Below are positions 1-5,373 of a stretch of DNA of 5,834 bases, piece after piece. The notes beneath the pieces are model-generated. The model ran no database searches. It was not told where the DNA came from and saw only the letters and a program-made list of their open reading frames with translations. The first letter of the stretch is position 1. Each line of letters starts with the position of its first letter. Origin of the DNA: Planctomycetota bacterium (GTDB taxonomy: Bacteria; Planctomycetota; UBA1135; GCA-002686595); contig JAJFFA010000681.1 in the NCBI GenBank assembly GCA_021776885.1, positions 1 through 5,834 on the forward strand, written 5' to 3'. A program made the translations under genes and the position numbers.

Positions 1-1
1 G

Positions 2-631
2 CTGATCGTCGTGATGGGCCTCCTGGCCCTGCTGGCGGGGGTCGTCCTGCCTTCCGTCGGTACCAAGCTGCGCTCCGACAGCCGGCGCGCCACCCTGAAC
101 GAGCTCGAGCTCCTGGCGGACGCTGCGCTGCAGCACTACCACGACACCGACCGCTACCCGGCCGACGCCCTCGAGCTCCTGGCCAGCAGCACCCCCGGCT
201 GGGCCGGGCCCTACCTCGTCGGCACCGTCGACGACCCCTGGAGCGCCCAGTCGGGCTACGCCGTCGACGCCTTCGGCACGCCCTACCGCTTCCGTGCGAC
301 GGGCGTGCAGCTGAGCATCACCAGCGATGGCGAGGACCGCGCCCAGGGGGGTGGGGACGACCTCTCGCTCGTGGTCGACGCCACGCCGGTCCTGCGCGGG
401 CGCACGAGCCGTCGGCTGAGCGTCGTGAACACGGCCATCCAGCAGTACAACTCGGTCTACCTGGCGACGGCTCCACTGCCCGCCGACTGGAGCGTGGCCT
501 ACTCGATCCTGGTCTCGCGCGGCTTCCTGCCCCTGGGCGGGCCCGAGCGCGACGACGCCTGGGGCACACTGTTCGTCGCCGACCCCCTGGGCGTCGCGCC
601 CTTGGTGCGCGTGCGCTCGACGAACCTGTAG
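2..631 (+). CDS. GspG-like pseudopilin, 5'-truncated by window edge
   Basis: This is the last 209 residues of a type II secretion/type IV pilus-like pseudopilin, a small inner-membrane protein assembled into a periplasmic pseudopilus. The first visible residues (LIVVMGLLALLAGVVLP) continue the hydrophobic N-terminal helix that follows the prepilin cleavage site; the Gly-Phe-Thr-Leu-type cleavage motif itself lies upstream of the window. The GTG at 11 and ATG at 14 lie inside this helix and are not the true start. A GspG-type head follows, at about residues 27-124 from the first visible residue: an amphipathic helix with DTDRYPAD, then WAGPYL, DDPW, FGTPYRF and SDGED. These match the family's GPYL, DPWG-PY and S-G-DG landmarks. 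Residues about 134-209 look like a second, degenerate copy. The gene ends in TAG at 629. It is convergent with the next gene and has no evident link to the microcompartment operon. The family is confident; the system it serves is not known. Confidence 0.85.
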   Translation: MIVVMGLLALLAGVVLPSVGTKLRSDSRRATLNELELLADAALQHYHDTDRYPADALELLASSTPGWAGPYLVGTVDDPWSAQSGYAVDAFGTPYRFRATGVQLSITSDGEDRAQGGGDDLSLVVDATPVLRGRTSRRLSVVNTAIQQYNSVYLATAPLPADWSVAYSILVSRGFLPLGGPERDDAWGTLFVADPLGVAPLVRVRSTNL

Positions 632-649
632 CTGTAGCGCTAGTGCCAC

Positions 650-678
650 AGCGTACGGAGCCATACGCTCCGTACGCT
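650..678. terminator. Perfect 12-bp inverted repeat between convergent genes
   Basis: The left arm AGCGTACGGAGC (650-661) and right arm GCTCCGTACGCT (667-678) are exact reverse complements around the five-base loop CATAC. The hairpin sits in the 59-bp gap between two convergent genes, 18 bases after the pseudopilin stop and 12 bases before the stop of the minus-strand gene, where a shared bidirectional terminator is expected. No T-run follows on either strand, so it is not a classical intrinsic terminator. It could instead stabilise 3' ends or be a protein-binding dyad. Confidence 0.55.
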
Positions 679-690
679 CATGACGCGCGC

Positions 691-2562
691 TCAGTCGCCG
701 CCGATTCTCCAGGGACGCCGCTGGCGGAAGCTCTCGACCTGCGCCTCGAGCTCCGGAACGAACTCCTGCGCGCCGCGCTCGCGGGCCGCGTCGAGGGCGC
801 GCTGGGCGCACTCGAGGGCGTCACCGAAGCGGCCGAGCTCCGCCAAGGCGGCGGCCTGGGCGGCGAGGATCCGCGGTCGCGCGCGGGTCGACTCCGCCGC
901 GAGCCCCCCGGACAGGCGCAGGGCCTCCGCGCCGTCGCGCAGGGTGTCGTCACGGGCGGCGGCGAGCAGCATGGCGAGCTGGACCTTCGCGGGGGTCTCC
1001 AGCCGTGGCGCCAGTCCACGCGCGAGTCCCTGGCGCAGACCGTGGACCGCGTCGGCCTCGCGGCCGGCCTGCAGGGCGATCGAGCCCAGGTAGTAGTAGG
1101 CGTCCGCGAGGTCGGGATCGCACTCGATGGCGCGCGCGTAGTGCACCTGGGCCGGCTCGAGATCTCCGCGCTCGAACAGCAGGTTCGCCAGGTTGACGTG
1201 GGCCTTGGCGTGGGTGGGGTCGAGGGCCAGGACTCGCGCGTAGGCCGCCTCGGCCTCCTGCTTGCGACCCTCCGCGGCCAGGACGATGCCGTAGTTGTTC
1301 CAGGCGCGCGAGTTGTCCGGGCGGGCCTCCACCGTCGCGCCCCAGATCGAGACCTCGCTCTCGAAGTCGGCGTTGCGCACGTAGGTGCGCGCACCGAGGC
1401 CGAGGGCCAGGGCGCAGCCGAGGAGGGCCAGCGGGCGCGCGCCGACGCGGGCCAGGAGCACGCCGAGGAAGAGGATCAGGGGCACCAGCGCCAGGTACAC
1501 GCGGTGCTCCGCCACCACGGCACCGGAGAGGGGCACGAAGCTCGACGTCGGCGCGAGGATCAGGAAGACACAGGTGGCCAGGGTGCCCAGGATGTGCCCG
1601 CGGGCCAGGGCCACGAGGGCCGCGGCCAGGGCGGCGAGGACGAAGGCGCCGGCGGGGAGCGCTGCGCTCCAGCTGCGTGCGATCGGCCAGCCGTGGTAGT
1701 CGAACGAGAGCTGGCTCGGCCAGAGGGCCAGGCGCAGGTAGTGCACCAGGGCGCTGGCCTGGGTGCGCAGGGAGTCGAGGGCGGAGAAGCCCTGCAGCCC
1801 GAAGCCCACCGACTCGCCGCGGTCGCCGGTCGAGACGATCCAGGCCAGGAGCGGCCAGGACGCGGCGAGGGCCAGGTACAGCCCGCGCCGCGCGCGCCAG
1901 GCCGCGGCGAAGCTGCCCGAGGCCAAACCGCGGTCGAGGAGCAGGACGACGAGGGGCGCACTGACGAGAGTCTCCTTGCAACCCGTTCCCGCGGCGCAGG
2001 CCAGGGCGCTGGCCGCGACCCAGCCGCGTCCGCCTCCGGCGAAGACGCGCAGGGCGGCGTAGACCGTCGCGAGGTAGGCGAGGCCAGCCATCTCGACGTT
2101 GCGGTAGACGACGTGGTTCAGGGCCGCGGTGTGCAGCGGGTGCGTGACCCAGACCAGGGCGGCGGCGCTCGCCAGGGCCGTGTCGAGCGGGGCCGCCCGC
2201 CCGCGAGCCAGGGCCAGGCCGCGGCGCACGACGGCCAGGAGCAGCACGCCCGCCAGCAGGTGGGTGGCGATGTTGAAGAGGTGGTAGCCGAGCACCCGGC
2301 GCTCCCCGACGGCGTAGTTGAGCGCGAGGGACAGGGCGACCAGCGGGCGCCCGTCTGCCCCGCTGCCCGGTGGGGCGTCGAGGGCCCGCGAGAGGGGGGT
2401 GAGGGACTCGATGTTGGGGTTCTGCTCGATCCCGGTCAGGTCGTCGAACAGGAACGGGGAGTCCAGGGTCCGAGCCCAGAGCAGGCCCGTGGCGAGGATC
2501 AAGAGCACCCCGATCCAGGCCGTGGGAGCGGGGTGGGGGGCAGGGGGCTCGCCGGAGGACAT
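691..2562 (-). CDS. Polytopic GT-C (TMTC/DUF1736-like) membrane protein with C-terminal TPRs
   Basis: The 623-residue protein has two parts. Residues about 15-392 are membrane-embedded, with roughly 9-11 hydrophobic segments, the first at 15-33. Residues about 417-598 are soluble TPRs: three consecutive 34-residue repeats at 417-450, 451-484 and 485-518, and another at about 565-598. The membrane part carries landmarks of TMTC-like GT-C glycosyltransferases: an acidic FDD (39-41) in the first extracytoplasmic loop, RPL then NY (72-83), HPLHTAALNHVVYRN (141-155), CKETLVSAPLVVLLLD (195-210) and APTSSFVPLSGAVVAEHRVYL (337-357). Characterised eukaryotic TMTCs are lipid-linked sugar-dependent O-mannosyltransferases; bacterial members are mostly uncharacterised, so the transferase activity here is inferred. 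The ATG at 2562 fits the hydrophobic start; a GGGTAGGG stretch lies shortly upstream on the coding strand. The gene is divergent from the microcompartment operon and ends 12 bases from the intergenic dyad. Confidence is high for the fold and low for the substrate. Confidence 0.85.
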   Translation of the reverse strand: MSSGEPPAPHPAPTAWIGVLLILATGLLWARTLDSPFLFDDLTGIEQNPNIESLTPLSRALDAPPGSGADGRPLVALSLALNYAVGERRVLGYHLFNIATHLLAGVLLLAVVRRGLALARGRAAPLDTALASAAALVWVTHPLHTAALNHVVYRNVEMAGLAYLATVYAALRVFAGGGRGWVAASALACAAGTGCKETLVSAPLVVLLLDRGLASGSFAAAWRARRGLYLALAASWPLLAWIVSTGDRGESVGFGLQGFSALDSLRTQASALVHYLRLALWPSQLSFDYHGWPIARSWSAALPAGAFVLAALAAALVALARGHILGTLATCVFLILAPTSSFVPLSGAVVAEHRVYLALVPLILFLGVLLARVGARPLALLGCALALGLGARTYVRNADFESEVSIWGATVEARPDNSRAWNNYGIVLAAEGRKQEAEAAYARVLALDPTHAKAHVNLANLLFERGDLEPAQVHYARAIECDPDLADAYYYLGSIALQAGREADAVHGLRQGLARGLAPRLETPAKVQLAMLLAAARDDTLRDGAEALRLSGGLAAESTRARPRILAAQAAALAELGRFGDALECAQRALDAARERGAQEFVPELEAQVESFRQRRPWRIGGD

Positions 2563-2640
2563 GGGCGCACACCCTACCCAGGAGGCAGGCCCAGGTCGCG
2601 GGGGCGCCTCGGCTGGCGTGGTCGAGGGTGGTTCAAGGGG

Positions 2641-2670
2641 ATCGTAATTGGCCTAGGACTGGGGCGTAAA
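2641..2670 (-). promoter_or_regulatory. Candidate minus-strand promoter for the GT-C/TPR gene
   Basis: Read on the minus strand, TTTACG (2665-2670) and TACGAT (2641-2646) are separated by 18 bases. Each matches the sigma70 consensus at four of six positions. It lies about 80 bases upstream of the start codon at 2562, in an AT-richer patch of an otherwise very GC-rich region. It is a consensus match only; the housekeeping sigma preference of this organism is not known. Confidence 0.3.
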
Positions 2671-2691
2671 GCTCCGGCGTTCGGCCTCGCG

Positions 2692-2719
2692 TTGCGAATC
2701 GACCGGCGCGCGCTACACT
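2692..2719 (+). promoter_or_regulatory. Candidate sigma70-type promoter of the microcompartment operon
   Basis: TTGCGA (2692-2697) and TACACT (2714-2719) are separated by 16 bases, and each matches the sigma70 consensus at four of six positions, including the TTG and TA...T core bases. Transcription would start near 2726, giving a leader of about 44 bases before the first shell gene. This is the only divergent intergenic space ahead of the operon, so a promoter is expected here. No clear operator dyad was seen beside it. The regulator is probably encoded outside the window. Confidence 0.45.
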
Positions 2720-2751
2720 TCGCGCCCTCTCCCGCTCCAGCTCCCCCGACA

Positions 2752-2757
2752 AGAAGG
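2752..2757 (+). promoter_or_regulatory. Shine-Dalgarno-like site of the first BMC-H gene
   Basis: AGAAGG lies 12 bases before the ATG at 2770, at the long end of usual spacing. It supports that ATG over any upstream start in the same open frame. It is the best purine-rich site in the operon; the other three genes lack a comparable one. Confidence 0.5.
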
Positions 2758-2769
2758 CGAACTCCAAGC

Positions 2770-3075
2770 ATGAAGCCCATGGCCCTCGGCATGGTCGAGA
2801 CGAAAGGTCTCGTCGGCGCAATCGAAGCCGCGGACGCGATGGTCAAGGCGGCCATGGTCGAGCTCTTCGGCAAGGAGCGCGCCACCGCCGGTCTCGTGAC
2901 CTTCTTCGTGCGCGGTGAGGTCGGCGCGGTCAAGGCCGCCACGGACGCCGGCGCTGCCGCCGCGCGGCGCGTGGGCGAGCTGGTCAGCGTGCACGTGATC
3001 CCGCGTCCGCACGAGCAGCTCGAGCGCATCCTACCCCCCATGGTCCAGGCCGCTCCGAAGGCCAAGGCCAAGTAG
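2770..3075 (+). CDS. BMC-H shell protein (PduA/EutM-like hexamer), first copy
   Basis: This 101-residue protein is a single-domain BMC-H shell protein (Pfam BMC, PF00936). Such proteins form flat hexamers that tile the facets of a bacterial microcompartment and pass small metabolites through a central pore. Nearly every family landmark is present: ALGMVETKGLVGAIEAADAM (5-24), the inter-hexamer lysine K26 in AMVKAA, the VRGEVGAVKAATDAGAAAA core (47-65) and VHVIPRP with R79 at the hexamer edge. Length and sequence are very close to PduA. The pore loop differs: where PduA has a GSG turn before LVT, this protein has Ala-Thr-Ala-Gly (38-41), with R37 just before. The C-terminus has a short Ala/Lys tail (APKAKAK). 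It is the first gene of the operon, under the candidate promoter and the only evident Shine-Dalgarno, consistent with its being an abundant shell component. The fold and role are very secure; the transported metabolite cannot be told. Confidence 0.97.
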   Translation: MKPMALGMVETKGLVGAIEAADAMVKAAMVELFGKERATAGLVTFFVRGEVGAVKAATDAGAAAARRVGELVSVHVIPRPHEQLERILPPMVQAAPKAKAK

Positions 3076-3104
3076 CGCGCGGCCCCCCGTCCCTCCCCCC
3101 GGGC

Positions 3105-5000
3105 ATGAAGTCCCTGGACCCTGACCTGCGCGCCCTCCAGGAGGTGCGCGACCAGGTGAAGCGCGCCAAGGCCGCCGTTGAGACCCTCCAGGACTGGGAC
3201 CAGGAGCGCGTCGACGGGCTGTGCCGTGCCATGGCCAGCGCCGGCCTCGCCGCGGCCCACGACCTGGCGCGCCTGGCCGTCGACGAGACGGGCATCGGCC
3301 GCGTCCATTACAAGGTGCTCAAGAACATCCTGGGCTCCGAGGGCGTCTGGGACTCGATCAAGGACGAGCGCACGGTCGGCATCGTCTCGCGCGACGAGCG
3401 CACGGGCATCGACGAGGTGGCCACGCCCTTCGGCATCGTCGCCGCGATCATCCCCACGACCAATCCGACCTCGACCGCGCTGTACAAGGCGCTGATCGGC
3501 GTCAAGGGACGCAACGCGGTGGTCATCAGCCCGCACCCGCGGGCGCGGCGCTGCATCGGCGAGACGACCGAGGTCCTGCGCCGCGCGATCGAGCGCGCCG
3601 GGGGCCCGCCCGACCTGGTGCAGTGCCTCTCGAACCCGACGATCGAGTCGACCGGTGCGCTGATGCAGCACCGCGACGTCGCGATCATCCTGGCCACCGG
3701 CGGCACGGGTCTGGTCACGGCGGCCTACAGCTCCGGCAAGCCCGCCTACGGCGTCGGGCCGGGCAACGTGCCCTGCTACATCGATCGCTCGGCGGACATC
3801 GAGGCCGCGGCCGCCCACGTCACGGCCAGCCAGAGCTTCGACAACGGCACCCTGTGCTGCTCGGAGCAGGCCCTGGTGCTCGACGCGCCCATCGCCGAGT
3901 CGCTCCTGGCGGCCATGGTGGCCCGCGGCGCGCACCTCTGCAGCCCCGAGGAGACCGCCAAGCTCGAGGCCGTCTGCAACGTGCGCGGGGGCATGAACGC
4001 GGACGTGGTGGGCGTCGACCCCTGGCGCGTGGCCGAGCTCTCTGGCTTCCGCGTGCCGCGCCACACGACGGTGCTGCTCGCACACCAGGCTGGGGTCGGC
4101 AAGGAGTTCCCGCTCTCGATCGAGATCCTCTGCCCGCTGCTCTCGGTCCACGTCGTCGATGGCTGGCGCGAGGGCTGCGCCACCAGCCTCGAGCTCCTGC
4201 GCTTCGACGGACTGGGGCACACCCTCGGGATCCACTGCCGCGACGACGCGGTGCTGGACGCCTTCTTCCGCGAGAAGCCGGCCAACCGCATCCTCGTCAA
4301 CGGCCGCTGCTCGGAGGGCGCCGTGGGCTACAGCACGCACCTGGTACCGGCCATGAGCCTGGGTTGCGGTCCGCAGGCGGGGAACATCACCTCGGACAAC
4401 ATCAGCGCCAAGCACCTGGTCAACATCAAGCGCGTGGCGCGCCTGCGCGACGACTGGTTCGAGCTCGAGAAGCGCATGCACGCGCGAGCCGCGCGGCTGA
4501 CGGGCGACGTGGCCCCGCGCGGATCGGGCTTGCCCGGCGACCCCGCCCTGGCCGCGGGGGGAGCGCGGCCCGCCTCCGGCCCGGCCTCCGCCGGCGGCGC
4601 CAGCAACTGGCAGGGGAACCCGGCCTTCTCGGCGCCCGCCTCGCGTCCCGCGCCATCGCCGCGGACGGCGCTGCTGCGACCTCAGCCCGCCCCGCCCGCG
4701 GCTGCGCCGGTCGCCGCCCCCGCTTCCAGCGCAGCGGCGCCCCCCGCGGCCCCCGCCCCGAAGGCAGGCGGCGCGCCACGCTTCACCGACCGCGCGCCCG
4801 TCGCGCGGGCCAGCGCCCGAGCGACGCTCCAGGCGGCGACGCTCCAGGCTGCGGCGCCCCCGGCCGGCAGCGCCGTCGGCAGCTCCCTCTCACCCAAGGA
4901 GATCGAGAGCATCCTGGCCCACGCCGGCCAGGGCTGCCCCCTCGGACCCTGCCAGGGCTGTCCCCATCACGACGAGTCCACGGGCGCCTGCCGCGCCTGA
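3105..5000 (+). CDS. Microcompartment CoA-acylating aldehyde dehydrogenase with extended C-terminal targeting tail
   Basis: The 631-residue protein has a catalytic domain at about 1-465, followed by an unusual tail. The domain belongs to the PduP/EutE/AdhE-type aldehyde dehydrogenases, which convert an aldehyde, NAD+ and CoA to an acyl-CoA inside metabolosomes. Landmarks are IPTTNPTST (116-124, with the oxyanion-hole type Asn120), ATGGTGLVTAAYSSGKPAYG (197-216), VGPGNVP (217-223), the active-site segment SFDNGTLCCSEQ (244-255) with predicted nucleophile Cys251, GLGHT (369-373), PANRILVNG (392-400) and SLGCG...NITSDNISAKHLVNIKRVA (418-445). Typical family members are about 460-520 residues, so the tail adds over 100: an Ala/Pro/Gly-rich linker (about 471-594), an amphipathic helix LSPKEIESILAHAG (595-608) resembling an encapsulation peptide, and a Cys/His cluster (611-629). 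No N-terminal targeting peptide is visible. The ATG at 3105 lies 29 bases after the first BMC-H gene with only a C-rich stretch before it, so translational coupling is plausible. The substrate is unknown; lactaldehyde or similar is a guess from PVM-type loci. Confidence 0.93.
   Translation: MKSLDPDLRALQEVRDQVKRAKAAVETLQDWDQERVDGLCRAMASAGLAAAHDLARLAVDETGIGRVHYKVLKNILGSEGVWDSIKDERTVGIVSRDERTGIDEVATPFGIVAAIIPTTNPTSTALYKALIGVKGRNAVVISPHPRARRCIGETTEVLRRAIERAGGPPDLVQCLSNPTIESTGALMQHRDVAIILATGGTGLVTAAYSSGKPAYGVGPGNVPCYIDRSADIEAAAAHVTASQSFDNGTLCCSEQALVLDAPIAESLLAAMVARGAHLCSPEETAKLEAVCNVRGGMNADVVGVDPWRVAELSGFRVPRHTTVLLAHQAGVGKEFPLSIEILCPLLSVHVVDGWREGCATSLELLRFDGLGHTLGIHCRDDAVLDAFFREKPANRILVNGRCSEGAVGYSTHLVPAMSLGCGPQAGNITSDNISAKHLVNIKRVARLRDDWFELEKRMHARAARLTGDVAPRGSGLPGDPALAAGGARPASGPASAGGASNWQGNPAFSAPASRPAPSPRTALLRPQPAPPAAAPVAAPASSAAAPPAAPAPKAGGAPRFTDRAPVARASARATLQAATLQAAAPPAGSAVGSSLSPKEIESILAHAGQGCPLGPCQGCPHHDESTGACRA
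4515..4886 (+). other. Low-complexity Ala/Pro-rich linker in the aldehyde dehydrogenase
   Basis: Codons 471-594 encode a chain dominated by Ala, Pro, Gly and Ser, with no recognisable fold. It separates the catalytic domain from the terminal helix and Cys cluster. Flexible linkers before encapsulation peptides are common in microcompartment cargo, but about 120 residues is long. The DNA is extremely GC-rich here, which opens long meaningless frames on both strands. Confidence 0.8.
4821..4850 (+). repeat. Codon-aligned 15-bp tandem duplication in the linker
   Basis: Two adjacent 15-bp units, 4821-4835 and 4836-4850, share GCGACGCTCCAGGC and differ only at the last base (G or T). Each begins on a codon boundary and encodes Ala-Thr-Leu-Gln-Ala, so the linker carries this pentapeptide twice in a row. 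The near-identity at DNA level suggests a recent slippage event. Confidence 0.85.
4887..4928 (+). other. Predicted C-terminal encapsulation peptide of the aldehyde dehydrogenase
   Basis: Residues 595-608, LSPKEIESILAHAG, follow the disordered linker and can form a short amphipathic helix with a Leu/Ile face (L595, I600, I603, L604) and a charged face (K598, E599, E601). A short helix joined by a flexible linker is the known pattern of encapsulation peptides that bind shell proteins and draw cargo into the core. The assignment rests on pattern and context. Confidence 0.65.
4935..4991 (+). other. C-terminal Cys/His cluster of the aldehyde dehydrogenase
   Basis: Residues 611-629 hold Cys611, Cys616, Cys619 and Cys629 in a C-x4-C-x2-C-x9-C pattern, with His621 and His622 inside. 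They are the last residues before Arg-Ala and the stop codon. The spacing could bind Zn2+ or an Fe-S cluster, or form disulfides. I do not recognise it as a named domain, and it is not part of the usual PduP/EutE catalytic fold. Confidence 0.6.
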
Positions 5001-5046
5001 GACCGCTCTTCCGGATTCACGCTTCTCCAGAGACTGAGACTGTCCC

Positions 5047-5340
5047 ATGCCCGAAACGAACATTGCCCTGGGTCTGATCGAGACCCGCGGCCTGGTTGGC
5101 TCGATCGAAGCGGCCGACGCCATGGTCAAGGCCGCGAAGGTCACCCTGCTGCAGAAGGAGATCTCGGGTGGAGGTCTCGTCACCGTGATGGTGCGCGGCG
5201 AGGTCGGCGCGGTGAAGGCTGCCACCGAGGCCGGCGCGGCCGCGGCGCGGCGCGTAGGTGAGCTGCGCAGTGTGCACGTGATCCCGCGCCCCGCGAGCGA
5301 TCTCGAGCAGTACCTGCCCAAGAACCCGGACGCAAAGTGA
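5047..5340 (+). CDS. BMC-H shell protein (PduA/EutM-like hexamer), second copy
   Basis: This is a 97-residue paralogue of the first BMC-H, with the whole BMC domain: ALGLIETRGLVGSIEAADAM (7-26), the hexamer-contact lysine K28, VRGEVGAVKAATEAGAAAA (49-67) and VHVIPRP with R81. It differs from the first copy mainly at the N-terminus (MPETN), around residues 31-43 and at the C-terminus (PKNPDAK). Its pore loop reads Ser-Gly-Gly-Gly (40-43) before LVT, close to the Gly-rich loop of PduA and unlike the Ala-Thr-Ala-Gly loop of the first copy. The two genes share long stretches of near-identical DNA and clearly arose by duplication. The start follows the aldehyde dehydrogenase by 46 bases; the ATG at 5047 gives the standard family N-terminus, and no clear Shine-Dalgarno is seen. 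The protein probably forms facet hexamers, alone or mixed with the first copy. Family assignment is very secure. Confidence 0.97.
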   Translation: MPETNIALGLIETRGLVGSIEAADAMVKAAKVTLLQKEISGGGLVTVMVRGEVGAVKAATEAGAAAARRVGELRSVHVIPRPASDLEQYLPKNPDAK

Positions 5341-5347
5341 CGCCCGC

Positions 5348-5366
5348 GGGCGCCTCCACGGCGCCC
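5348..5366 (+). other. GC-rich intercistronic hairpin between BMC-H and BMC-T genes
   Basis: GGGCGCC (5348-5354) and GGCGCCC (5360-5366) are exact reverse complements around the loop TCCAC, starting eight bases after the BMC-H stop and ending seven before the next ATG. The overlapping 5341-5352 is itself a 12-base palindrome (CGCCCGCGGGCG). There is no T-run, so full termination is unlikely. A role in RNA processing or in reducing downstream translation is possible, but in such GC-rich DNA it may be chance. Confidence 0.4.
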
Positions 5367-5373
5367 CGATCCC

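Noticed and set aside
2563..2769. Small gene or riboswitch in the divergent intergenic region
   Set aside because: No short frame with a start, a ribosome-binding site and plausible composition was seen, and no conserved RNA fold was recognised; only promoter-like elements can be supported.
643..3075. An 810-residue plus-strand open frame covering the complement of the GT-C/TPR gene and ending in the first BMC-H gene
   Set aside because: Its first 700 residues are low-complexity Gly/Arg/Glu/Gln-rich sequence antisense to a well-supported membrane protein. Only the last 101 codons, from the ATG at 2770, match a family.
3105..3200. Possible N-terminal encapsulation peptide on the aldehyde dehydrogenase
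   Set aside because: The first residues run straight into the first helix of the catalytic domain without a linker, and a better candidate helix lies at the C-terminus.
2574..4481. A 635-residue minus-strand open frame opposite the BMC-H and aldehyde dehydrogenase genes
   Set aside because: It is antisense to two strongly recognised proteins, has no domain signature, and arises because GC-rich third positions remove stop codons from the opposite strand.
5001..5046. Terminator or promoter between the aldehyde dehydrogenase and the second BMC-H gene
   Set aside because: The gap contains only a short GAGACT direct repeat and no convincing hairpin or -35/-10 pair.
3221..5077. A 618-residue plus-strand frame inside the aldehyde dehydrogenase gene
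   Set aside because: The translation is Arg/Pro/Gly-rich frame shadow with no recognisable motif, while the real frame carries the full catalytic signature.
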